Positions 1 through 4,916 of a stretch of 5,284 bases of DNA are shown in pieces. The translations under genes were made by a program, and so were the position numbers. The notes beneath the pieces are model-generated. The model ran no database searches. It was not told where the DNA came from and saw only the letters and a program-made list of their open reading frames with translations. The stretch's first letter is position 1. Each line of letters begins with the position of its first letter. The stretch covers positions 1 to 5,284 of the forward strand of contig JAUXIP010000180.1 of NCBI GenBank assembly GCA_030620935.1, written 5' to 3'. Origin of the DNA: Deltaproteobacteria bacterium (GTDB taxonomy: Bacteria; Desulfobacterota_B; Binatia; UBA9968).

Positions 1-56
1 AGGGTCGCTGCGAGAGACCGTGGAGCGATGGGAGCCTCGAAGCCCGTTATGTTCAT
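1..56 (-). CDS. 5' end of an unidentified downstream gene, truncated by the window edge
   Basis: On the minus strand an ATG at 56-54 overlaps the TGA stop of the phosphotransferase gene (ATGA overlap). It stays open to the window edge, giving about 18 residues beginning MNITGFEAPIAPRS. A GAGGAG ribosome binding site lies a few bases upstream, inside the end of the preceding gene. The 4-base overlap and this site are typical of translationally coupled operon genes. In AmgK operons the next gene is often the nucleotidyltransferase MurU, but the visible residues do not show the usual nucleotidyltransferase N-terminal glycine-rich motif. I do not recognise the product. The start is fairly well supported and the function is unknown. 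Confidence 0.5.
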   Translation of the reverse strand, partial: MNITGFEAPIAPRSLAAT

Positions 57-1123
57 CTCATCTCCTCAAAGTGCATGGCTAAGATGGGGACCAGTTTCTC
101 AAAGTAAGGGAGTTTTTCGAGGTTGCGTTTAAGGCGTTTGAGCGTAGGTGGTATGTATTTTAAATAGCTGGGCTTATCCTTGACCGAATCCAGGTAATAA
201 AAGCGCCCTACGACTTTAAAATCCCGCTGAAGCGCAGACAGGAGGTAAATCTCAAAAAATTCGTCTCGATCCCCGACATGCTCTCCCATCTCCTCTCGCT
301 TTTGTAGATAGTAGTGAAACAGCTGTTTCTCCATATTCGTCTCGACTATGCGGTCGGTCTCACGATCATTCAGAAGAGAGGCCAAGTCGTATTGGGGTGG
401 CGCCAGAAGGGCATCTTGAAAGTCGATGACGACCACTTCACCATTGTGAACCATTAGATTCCAGCTGTGGTAGTCTCGATGGTTGAGACAAGGAGGTTGT
501 GTCTCTAGGCGGCGGGCGATCTTCATAAAGGTCTCTGTGAGCGTTTGTCTTTCACTTTTAGCTATTTTATCCCCCGGCCTTTTCTCCAAGCCGTATTCGA
601 TGAAATGGTCGAACTCCCACATGTAAAGACGCAAGTCGAAGCGCTGCTGGAAGGCAATGCAGGAAGGGTCGCTTGCCCGGGTTCCGAGAATCTGAAGCCG
701 CACGAGCTGGTCGATAGCCCTTTCGTACCATCGGAGGACTTGAGGCGCGGCAAGCTCCTGAACTTCATCCCAGAGAGAGCGATCACCCAAGTCTTCTAAA
801 AAAACAACCCGTTCCTCGACCCAGTGGTCATAAAGATCGGGAACCCTCACTCCTACCTGCTTGAGAAAACGGTGGAGATTTAGAAATGGGAGTTCCTTTG
901 GCGGCTCCTTGAATAGTGCCAGTTCGTCTGAGGAAAGGGGGAGGGAAGGGCCGGTAAGCTCCATGACGATAACGGATTGAGGAGAGTTGCGACCGTCCAG
1001 TACAGCACGGTAGTAGCGTCTACTTGAGGCGTCCCCGGCGAGGGCCTGGAGCGATGAAAGCCGCGCCCCGCTTCCGAATATGGTTTTAAGCTTATCCTCT
1101 ACAAGTTTCTCCATATTTTTCAT
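53..1123 (-). CDS. Aminoglycoside phosphotransferase-family kinase (COG3178 / AmgK-like)
   Basis: This 356-residue protein has a protein-kinase-like APH fold. An N-lobe motif GDASSRRYYR lies near residues 30-39, a LEDLGD hinge-like motif near 109-114, and the catalytic loop HRDYHSWNLM at 215-224, with D217 as probable catalytic base and N222 as metal ligand. IDFQDA at 233-238 supplies the metal-binding Asp, and a following YDLASLLND segment is typical of the COG3178 group. Characterised members include AmgK, the anomeric MurNAc/GlcNAc kinase of peptidoglycan recycling, so sugar phosphorylation is more likely than antibiotic resistance. The substrate here is inferred. The chosen ATG has a modest AAGGG upstream; an ATG three codons in is a possible alternative. 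The gene is divergent from the metallophosphoesterase and overlaps its downstream neighbour by 4 bases. No signal peptide is evident, so it is presumably cytoplasmic. Confidence 0.85.
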   Translation of the reverse strand: MKNMEKLVEDKLKTIFGSGARLSSLQALAGDASSRRYYRAVLDGRNSPQSVIVMELTGPSLPLSSDELALFKEPPKELPFLNLHRFLKQVGVRVPDLYDHWVEERVVFLEDLGDRSLWDEVQELAAPQVLRWYERAIDQLVRLQILGTRASDPSCIAFQQRFDLRLYMWEFDHFIEYGLEKRPGDKIAKSERQTLTETFMKIARRLETQPPCLNHRDYHSWNLMVHNGEVVVIDFQDALLAPPQYDLASLLNDRETDRIVETNMEKQLFHYYLQKREEMGEHVGDRDEFFEIYLLSALQRDFKVVGRFYYLDSVKDKPSYLKYIPPTLKRLKRNLEKLPYFEKLVPILAMHFEEMR

Positions 1124-1153
1124 TTCGTTGCCCTTGGCTTCTCTGCACCCCGG

Positions 1154-1182
1154 TTGTCGAAACCTGCTCTGTCGGCTATAAT
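1154..1182 (+). promoter_or_regulatory. Sigma70-type promoter for the metallophosphoesterase gene
   Basis: TTGTCG at 1154-1159 matches the -35 consensus at 4 of 6 positions. TATAAT at 1177-1182 is a perfect -10 box, and the spacer is exactly 17 bp. Transcription should start near 1189-1190, only about 5 bases before the ATG at 1194, so the mRNA would be essentially leaderless. It lies in the 70-bp gap between divergent genes. I saw no comparably good promoter on the opposite strand for the kinase gene. Confidence 0.7.
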
Positions 1183-1193
1183 CCGCATTGATT

Positions 1194-2444
1194 ATGGATT
1201 TTCCTAGAGCATTTATCGTACTTGCCCTGTTATTTGTATTTTACATCTTCACACAATTCTATCTCTTTTTTCGCCTCAGGGACACCTTGGCTGCGCGAGT
1301 GCGGGATGGTAAAAAGCTAAGACTTCTTTACACTTTTATGGCGTTGTTTTTTGTCTCTATGATCTTAATCCTTCCCCTATGGCGGCATCTTTTCGGCTCG
1401 TATGCTTACGACCCCTACAACTCGGTTTACCGTGTTCTCTTTGCCGCCTGTGCGATTTGGGGCTTTGGCTCCGCTGGGTTCGCTCTTTTCCTATTGGGCT
1501 ACGAATGTTTTTGCCGGTTTTTTCCTGTGCGTTCCAAGCAAAGTCCGGCAGCACCGAATCTTCAAAGGCGCAATTTTATGAAAGCAAGTTTGGGTGTGGC
1601 TGCTGCCGCCCCCTTTATCATCTCCGGCTATGGGGTTCTTTTGGGACGCCGCCGATTTCAGGTCGAACATTTCGACCTTCCGGTGCAGGGTCTTTCCTCT
1701 GCCCTTTCCCAATTGTCCATAGTTCAACTTACGGACGTTCATTTGGGCCCTTTCATGGCGGAGGAGGAGCTGGCCGCCTATGTGGAGACGGTCAACCAGC
1801 TTCAGCCGGACCTGATTGCATTGACGGGAGATTTCGTTTCGAGCGGGATCGAAGAAGTTCCTCCCTGTGTGAATACCCTAGCAGGATTGAAAGCCCGATA
1901 CGGGATTTTTGCTTGCCTGGGCAACCATGACGTCTATGCCCGTGCAGAAAATGAGTTGACTCGTCTTTTTGCTGAAAAGAATATCCATGTTCTGCGCAAC
2001 CAGGCGGCTTCAATCCCGGTGGGAAACACGGAGCTCAATGTCCTGGGCATCGACGATATGCGGTATGGCGCCAGCCCTAATCTCTCCTATGCCTTAAAAG
2101 CTAGTCAAGGAGATCCTAGAGATCCCGGTGAGGTCCGCTTATTGCTCTCGCACCGTCCGGAGGTTTTTCCGGAGGCTGCCGGCAAAGGGATGGACATCAT
2201 CCTTGCGGGTCATTACCATGGTGGTCAGGTGAAGCTTGCTCCCGGTCCGAAGAGTCTTTCCATAGCCCGTCTGATTACTCCCTATCCCGAGGGCCTCTTT
2301 CGCCTGTCGAGTCGCTCCAATCCCTCCAGCTCCAGCAGGAAAGATGCCACGCTTTTCGTGAGCCGGGGAATCGGAACCACCGGTCTACCGATCCGTGTCA
2401 ACTGCCCGCCACAAATAGCCCATCTGACACTCAGGAAGGCGTAA
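1194..2444 (+). CDS. Membrane-anchored calcineurin-like metallophosphoesterase (YkuE-like)
   Basis: This 416-residue protein probably hydrolyses phosphate esters or pyrophosphates outside or at the membrane. Three hydrophobic segments lie near residues 4-28, 45-64 and 82-104. A twin-arginine-like motif RRNFMK follows at 125-130, with another hydrophobic stretch at about 131-151. The catalytic domain carries all expected metal-binding motifs: DVH (181-183), GD (212-213), GNHD (243-246), a lone His in LSHRPEVF (about 320) and GHYH (339-342). The C-terminal segment GIGTTGLPIRVNCPP is typical of YkuE-type enzymes. Relatives act on lipid-linked or UDP-sugar pyrophosphates, but the substrate cannot be read from this sequence. 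I chose ATG 1194 because the first membrane segment begins at once; an in-frame TTG lies at 1188. No Shine-Dalgarno is present, which agrees with the nearly leaderless promoter. It converges on the selenoprotein gene downstream. Confidence 0.9.
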   Translation: MDFPRAFIVLALLFVFYIFTQFYLFFRLRDTLAARVRDGKKLRLLYTFMALFFVSMILILPLWRHLFGSYAYDPYNSVYRVLFAACAIWGFGSAGFALFLLGYECFCRFFPVRSKQSPAAPNLQRRNFMKASLGVAAAAPFIISGYGVLLGRRRFQVEHFDLPVQGLSSALSQLSIVQLTDVHLGPFMAEEELAAYVETVNQLQPDLIALTGDFVSSGIEEVPPCVNTLAGLKARYGIFACLGNHDVYARAENELTRLFAEKNIHVLRNQAASIPVGNTELNVLGIDDMRYGASPNLSYALKASQGDPRDPGEVRLLLSHRPEVFPEAAGKGMDIILAGHYHGGQVKLAPGPKSLSIARLITPYPEGLFRLSSRSNPSSSSRKDATLFVSRGIGTTGLPIRVNCPPQIAHLTLRKA

Positions 2445-2461
2445 AGACTGAGGTTTAAGCC

Positions 2462-2534
2462 GTTCCAGTCGTTCAAGTGGTTCAATTCGAAAAAGGACTT
2501 TGAACTGTTTGAACTATTTGAACGATTTGAACTC
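2462..2534. repeat. Inverted arrays of a 9-bp-period GTTCAA / TTGAAC repeat
   Basis: Three 9-bp units of the form GTTCAANNN (first unit degenerate) occupy 2462-2488. Four units of TTTGAACNN occupy 2499-2534 in the opposite orientation. The two arrays can pair: 2469-2485 with 2509-2525 gives 17 contiguous base pairs including two G-U wobbles, with a 23-base loop. The array begins 17 bases after the metallophosphoesterase stop codon, so a role in 3'-end protection or termination is possible, though no U tract follows. The remaining intergenic bases 2445-2461 hold nothing recognisable. Confidence 0.75.
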
Positions 2535-2539
2535 TTAAG

Positions 2540-2563
2540 TTGAGCCGACACCGTCGGCCTCAA
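2540..2563 (-). promoter_or_regulatory. Hairpin with GGU loop: candidate second SECIS, possibly also a terminator
   Basis: On the minus-strand RNA the hairpin pairs UUGA with UCAA (4 bp), has one bulged G, then pairs GCCGAC with GUCGGC (6 bp) around a GGU loop. It starts within the real stop codon of the selenoprotein gene. The loop begins 16 bases after the UGA at 2571-2569, close to the geometry of the E. coli fdhF SECIS, whose apical loop also contains GGU. No U run follows on either strand, which weakens a pure Rho-independent terminator reading. The position between convergent genes would still suit one. Confidence 0.55.
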
Positions 2564-2784
2564 ACGTCTCAGGTGCCCCCAAAGCCGATAGTGACTTTTC
2601 CACCTTCCACGATAACGGGAACCTGGCGGCGATTGTTGGTGAGTTGGAGCATGCGCTGCAACTCTCTAGGATCCTCTAAGACGTTAATGAATTCAAAAGG
2701 AACTTTGCGTTTGGAGTAGTCCTCACGGGCACTCGCCGTGTAGGGTCAGAGGTCCTTTCCGAAAATCAGAACTTGCGTAGCCAT
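2560..2784 (-). CDS. Two-selenocysteine glutaredoxin-like protein (Uxx-star-like), UGA recoded twice
   Basis: With UGA read as selenocysteine, the minus strand encodes a 74-residue thioredoxin-fold protein, probably a cytoplasmic thiol/selenol redox protein. It starts MATQVLIFGKDL, then Sec13-P-Y-T where glutaredoxins have C-P-Y-C, followed by a helix, FINVLEDP, and the conserved cis-proline loop QVPVIV (about residues 54-59). It ends in GFGGT-Sec72-D-V-stop. There is no cysteine in the protein, so Sec13 and Sec72 could be each other's partner. A strong GGAGG (2794-2790) sits 5 bases before the ATG. The flanking frame is intact and both UGAs are followed by hairpins, which argues against a pseudogene. 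If the second UGA is a plain stop, the product ends at 2569 with 71 residues. From memory, the Sec-x-x-stop C-terminus matches the Uxx-star glutaredoxin-like (seleno)protein families. SelA, SelB, SelC and SelD would have to be elsewhere in the genome. Confidence 0.8.
2721..2744 (-). promoter_or_regulatory. Candidate bacterial SECIS element for Sec13
   Basis: Directly after the first in-frame UGA (2748-2746), the minus-strand RNA pairs CCU (2744-2742) with AGG (2723-2721), bulges A2741, then pairs CACGG (2740-2736) with CCGUG (2728-2724). The top can close further as C-GAGU-G with one bulged C. A G in a small apical loop is the known bacterial SECIS signature. The UGA-to-loop distance of 11 bases is shorter than in E. 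coli fdhF (17 bases), which is the main reservation. Confidence 0.6.
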
Positions 2785-2789
2785 AAATT

Positions 2790-2794
2790 CCTCC
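2790..2794 (-). promoter_or_regulatory. Ribosome binding site of the selenoprotein gene
   Basis: GGAGG on the minus strand with a 5-base AATTT spacer to the ATG at 2784-2782. This is one of the best Shine-Dalgarno sequences in the window. It supports real translation of a gene that looks interrupted by stop codons. Confidence 0.75.
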
Positions 2795-2797
2795 GCA

Positions 2798-2875
2798 GCG
2801 GTCTCCATACAATTTAGCGATGATGTTTAGACAGAGATAGAGACCGCCTCCCCTCTCTTTTTCGCTATCTCTGTC
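2798..2875 (-). promoter_or_regulatory. Alternative hairpins in the selenoprotein leader / divergent control region
   Basis: Hairpin A is a perfect 11-bp inverted repeat, GACAGAGATAG at 2830-2840 with CTATCTCTGTC at 2865-2875. Hairpin B pairs 2837-2847 with 2798-2808 over 11 positions (one U-G wobble in minus-strand RNA) and ends 3 bases before the selenoprotein GGAGG. A and B share bases 2837-2840, so they exclude each other as full stems. The 166-bp gap between the divergent genes (2785-2950) contains no convincing -35/-10 pair on either strand. The 11-bp palindrome could equally be a protein-binding operator. Confidence 0.4.
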
Positions 2876-2934
2876 CCTGTCCGCTCTTACTAACCGCCAA
2901 AACGGGCAAATTGCAAGCCCCTAGCCCATATGTT

Positions 2935-2941
2935 AGGAAGG
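2935..2941 (+). promoter_or_regulatory. Ribosome binding site that sets the start of the nitrilase-domain gene
   Basis: AGGAAGG lies 9 bases before the ATG at 2951. The in-frame ATG at 2930 has no Shine-Dalgarno, and its extra residues (MLGRFIS) precede the normal family N-terminus. The start at 2951 is therefore preferred. Confidence 0.75.
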
Positions 2942-2950
2942 TTTATCTCT

Positions 2951-3859
2951 ATGGCCTTCAAAGTTGCTATCGCTCAGATTAATCCACGACTGGGAGATCT
3001 CAAGTCCAACCTCTCCCTTTATGAGGAGAAGATCCGCCAAGGAGTTAGAGAAGGGGCGGATCTTTTGCTTTTTCCTGAGTTGAGTCTAACCGGCTATTTC
3101 CTGCGCGATATGGTTCCCGACATAGCCCTGAAGCTCTCTTCACGGGAGGTAGGGTTGCTCAAGAAGCTGAGTCGGGAAATAGCCTTTGTGGCCGGAGTGG
3201 TTGAGGAGAGTTCCGACTACCGCTTTTACAATGCGGCGGTCTATTTTGAGGCAGGGGAGATCAGGCATGTCCATCGTAAGATCTATCTGCCGACTTACGG
3301 GATGTTTGACGAACAGCGCTATTTTGCTCGGGGCGACCGCCTGCGGGCGTTCGACTCCAAGTTCGGCCGCATGGCCCTTCTTGTCTGCGAGGATCTTTGG
3401 CACCCGTCAACGGCCTATCTGGCTGCTCTCGATGGGGCCCTGGTGATCCTCTGCCCCTCCTCCAGCCCTCTCCGCGGTATTACAGAGGGTCATAGCCAAG
3501 ACGACAATTCCCGCTACTGGGAGATGATCAACCGGAACTACGCCGAGACCTTCAGCCTTTTTATGATTTATGGAAACCGGATAGGGTTCGAGGACGGGGT
3601 TGGTTTCTGGGGAGGGTCGGAGATCTTGGATCCTTTCGGTCAGACAATGGCCAAGGCGAAATATTATGACGAGGATTTCATCATCGGCGAGGTAGCTCTG
3701 GAGTCTGTTAGGCGAAAGAGGAGCATGGCCCCTCTCTTGCGTGACGAGGATATAGACTTCACGATCAACGAGCTGATGCGCATACGGGAACGGCCGGATT
3801 TAAGGCAAAAGGTAAAAGGGAAAAGTAAAAAGGCAAAAAAAGGGTCAAGGAAAAAATAG
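2951..3859 (+). CDS. Nitrilase-superfamily glutaminase subunit/domain of NAD+ synthetase
   Basis: This 302-residue carbon-nitrogen hydrolase should release ammonia from glutamine for NAD+ synthesis by the adjacent NadE. It opens with MAFKVAIAQINPRLGDL, the usual start of the glutaminase domain of fused NAD synthetases. The catalytic triad is visible: Glu43 in LLLFPELSLTGY, Lys110 in HRKIYLPTYGMFDE, and nucleophile Cys146 in LLVCEDLWHP. The body ends near residue 280 and is followed by a lysine-rich, low-complexity tail (KGKSKKAKKGSRKK) encoded by A-rich DNA, which looks like repeat sequence absorbed into the reading frame. The gene ends in UAG. The next gene, nadE, begins 72 bases later in the same frame with no other stop between, suggesting fission of a fused gene. 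Other nitrilase relatives share the triad, so context gives the specific function. Confidence 0.85.
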   Translation: MAFKVAIAQINPRLGDLKSNLSLYEEKIRQGVREGADLLLFPELSLTGYFLRDMVPDIALKLSSREVGLLKKLSREIAFVAGVVEESSDYRFYNAAVYFEAGEIRHVHRKIYLPTYGMFDEQRYFARGDRLRAFDSKFGRMALLVCEDLWHPSTAYLAALDGALVILCPSSSPLRGITEGHSQDDNSRYWEMINRNYAETFSLFMIYGNRIGFEDGVGFWGGSEILDPFGQTMAKAKYYDEDFIIGEVALESVRRKRSMAPLLRDEDIDFTINELMRIRERPDLRQKVKGKSKKAKKGSRKK

Positions 3860-3926
3860 AAGTCAGAATTCAGAATAGAGAATTCAGAATCTATAAGATT
3901 CCAACTTCTGAATTCTGTATTCTCTG
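3858..3926. repeat. Inverted arrays of a 7-bp AGAATTC-type repeat between the NAD synthetase genes
   Basis: Five 7-bp units (AGAAGTC, AGAATTC, AGAATAG, AGAATTC, AGAATCT) run from 3858 to 3892. Three inverted units (TTCTGAA, TTCTGTA, TTCTCTG) run from 3906 to 3926. CAGAATTCAGAA at 3864-3875 is a perfect 12-bp inverted repeat of 3906-3917. A closer 11-bp pairing, 3879-3889 with 3906-3916, leaves a 16-base loop. The array overlaps the stop codon of the upstream gene and fills almost the whole gap to nadE, including the place where a ribosome binding site should be. Confidence 0.75.
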
Positions 3927-3931
3927 TTGCC

Positions 3932-4753
3932 ATGGTTGAAATCCCAACCAACGTAAAACTTTTGCGTCAAGTCCTCGTCTCCTTTATCCGCAATGAAGTC
4001 GAGAAAGTAGGCGTCCGCCGGGTGGTCGTGGGATTGTCCGGTGGCGTGGATTCCAGTCTGAGCGCCATGTTGGCTGCCGAGGCCCTTGGGCCCAATAACG
4101 TCTTGGGCGTTCTCATGCCTTATAAAAGTTCTAATCCGGACAGCCTGAGTCATGCACAGCTGTTGGCTCAAGAAGCCTCCATAGAATCACTAACCATAGA
4201 TATCACCTCCCAAATTGATGCTTATTTCGAGCACTTTCCTGACGCAGATCAGAAGAGGCAGGGAAACAAGATGGCTCGAGAGCGAATGACGATTCTCTAT
4301 GACCATTCGGCTCGCTGGAATGCCCTGGTGTTAGGAACCAGCAACAAGACGGAATTGCTCCTCGGCTATGGGACGCTGTACGGCGACATGGCTTCGGCGA
4401 TCAATCCTCTGGGTGATCTTTATAAGACTCACGTTTGGGCCTTGGCCGAGGCGGTGGGGGTTCCGGACGTCATCGTGCAAAAAAAACCTTCGGCGGATCT
4501 CTGGGCCGGGCAGACCGACGAGGGAGAGCTTGGGTTCAGCTATCGCGAAGTCGATAAGCTTCTCTATCTCATGGTGGACCGGCGCTATTCGCGCGAAGAG
4601 CTTGTCGACGCAGGTTTTCCTGAAAGATTTGTGGATGATATTACGCTCAGGATCATGAATTCGCAGTTCAAGAGGCGCCTGCCTGTGATCGCCAAGGTTT
4701 CGCACCGCACCATTGACCGGGACTTCCGCTACGCGAGGGACTGGGGGAAGTAA
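3932..4753 (+). CDS. nadE: NAD+ synthase (ATP-dependent synthetase domain), NadE
   Basis: This 273-residue enzyme adenylates nicotinic acid adenine dinucleotide and amidates it to NAD+, the last step of NAD biosynthesis. The ATP-pyrophosphatase P-loop SGGVDSS is at 36-42. The family motifs [13 protein letters not shown] (135-147), PSADLW (186-191) and QTDEGELG (194-201) are intact. The length matches stand-alone bacterial NadE (about 275). The neighbouring nitrilase-like protein probably supplies ammonia from glutamine, as its domain does in fused enzymes. ATG 3932 is the only usable start near the family N-terminus, but the bases before it contain no Shine-Dalgarno, only the 7-bp repeat. Translation may depend on reinitiation, the hairpin or readthrough of the upstream UAG. 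Function is well supported; the mode of translation is not. Confidence 0.93.
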   Translation: MVEIPTNVKLLRQVLVSFIRNEVEKVGVRRVVVGLSGGVDSSLSAMLAAEALGPNNVLGVLMPYKSSNPDSLSHAQLLAQEASIESLTIDITSQIDAYFEHFPDADQKRQGNKMARERMTILYDHSARWNALVLGTSNKTELLLGYGTLYGDMASAINPLGDLYKTHVWALAEAVGVPDVIVQKKPSADLWAGQTDEGELGFSYREVDKLLYLMVDRRYSREELVDAGFPERFVDDITLRIMNSQFKRRLPVIAKVSHRTIDRDFRYARDWGK

Positions 4754-4755
4754 GT

Positions 4756-4893
4756 CAGCCGCGCGGAAACATCTTTCCTGGCCAATGCAATACAATCGTC
4801 ATACGCTCCCAGAAAGGACAATGCGTCACGTTCACGCACGCTTCACCTTCCTCGTCCGGTGCATTGACCCGTCAAGATATTTCCGCGCGGCTG
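4756..4893. repeat. 138-bp intergenic element with 34-bp terminal inverted repeats
   Basis: The ends 4756-4789 and 4860-4893 are ungapped inverted repeats matching at 29 of 34 positions; the outermost 14 are perfect (CAGCCGCGCGGAAA against TTTCCGCGCGGCTG). Each arm contains the self-complementary octamer CCGCGCGG. A small inner hairpin pairs TGCGT (4822-4826) with ACGCA (4834-4838). The element starts 2 bases after the nadE stop and ends 7 bases before the rsmI ribosome binding site, filling the whole gap. It could be a MITE- or REP/BIME-type repeat or a folded RNA between cotranscribed genes. I saw no target-site duplication and no credible coding region. Confidence 0.65.
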
Positions 4894-4900
4894 GGTGGGG

Positions 4901-4907
4901 AGGAAGG
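4901..4907 (+). promoter_or_regulatory. Ribosome binding site of rsmI
   Basis: AGGAAGG, within the longer purine run GGGGAGGAAGG, sits 9 bases before the ATG at 4917. The heptamer and spacing are the same as for the nitrilase-domain gene at 2951. Confidence 0.75.
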
Positions 4908-4916
4908 TATTAAGGC

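Noticed and set aside
545..799. Plus-strand 84-codon ORF antisense to the phosphotransferase
   Set aside because: The opposite strand carries intact kinase motifs; this ORF has no ribosome binding site or family features.
2462..2534. CRISPR-like array
   Set aside because: The units are 9 bp with no unique spacers and the two halves are inverted, which is unlike CRISPR repeats of about 25-37 bp with spacers of similar size.
2282..2563. Minus-strand 93-codon ORF across the end of the metallophosphoesterase gene
   Set aside because: Its Ser/Asn-rich protein is a shadow of a well-supported gene and of the 9-bp repeats, with no family motif.
2569..2784. The glutaredoxin-like region as a pseudogene with nonsense codons
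   Set aside because: The only in-frame stops are UGA, at redox-relevant positions; the frame, ribosome binding site and fold motifs are otherwise intact, and each UGA is followed by a hairpin. Recoding explains this better than decay.
2930..2950. Earlier ATG start for the nitrilase-domain gene
   Set aside because: No Shine-Dalgarno before it, while ATG 2951 has AGGAAGG at 9 bases and gives the normal family N-terminus.
4331..4795. 154-codon minus-strand ORF antisense to nadE
   Set aside because: It is antisense to strongly conserved nadE codons and shows no recognisable domain.
4756..4893. tRNA, SRP RNA or other known RNA gene
   Set aside because: No T-loop GGTTCAA-type motif, cloverleaf or SRP tetraloop motif could be found; only the long inverted repeat is clear.
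4713..4913. 66-codon plus-strand ORF over the nadE end and the inverted-repeat element
   Set aside because: It overlaps nadE in another frame, lacks a ribosome binding site and recognisable motifs, and is composed mainly of repeat sequence.
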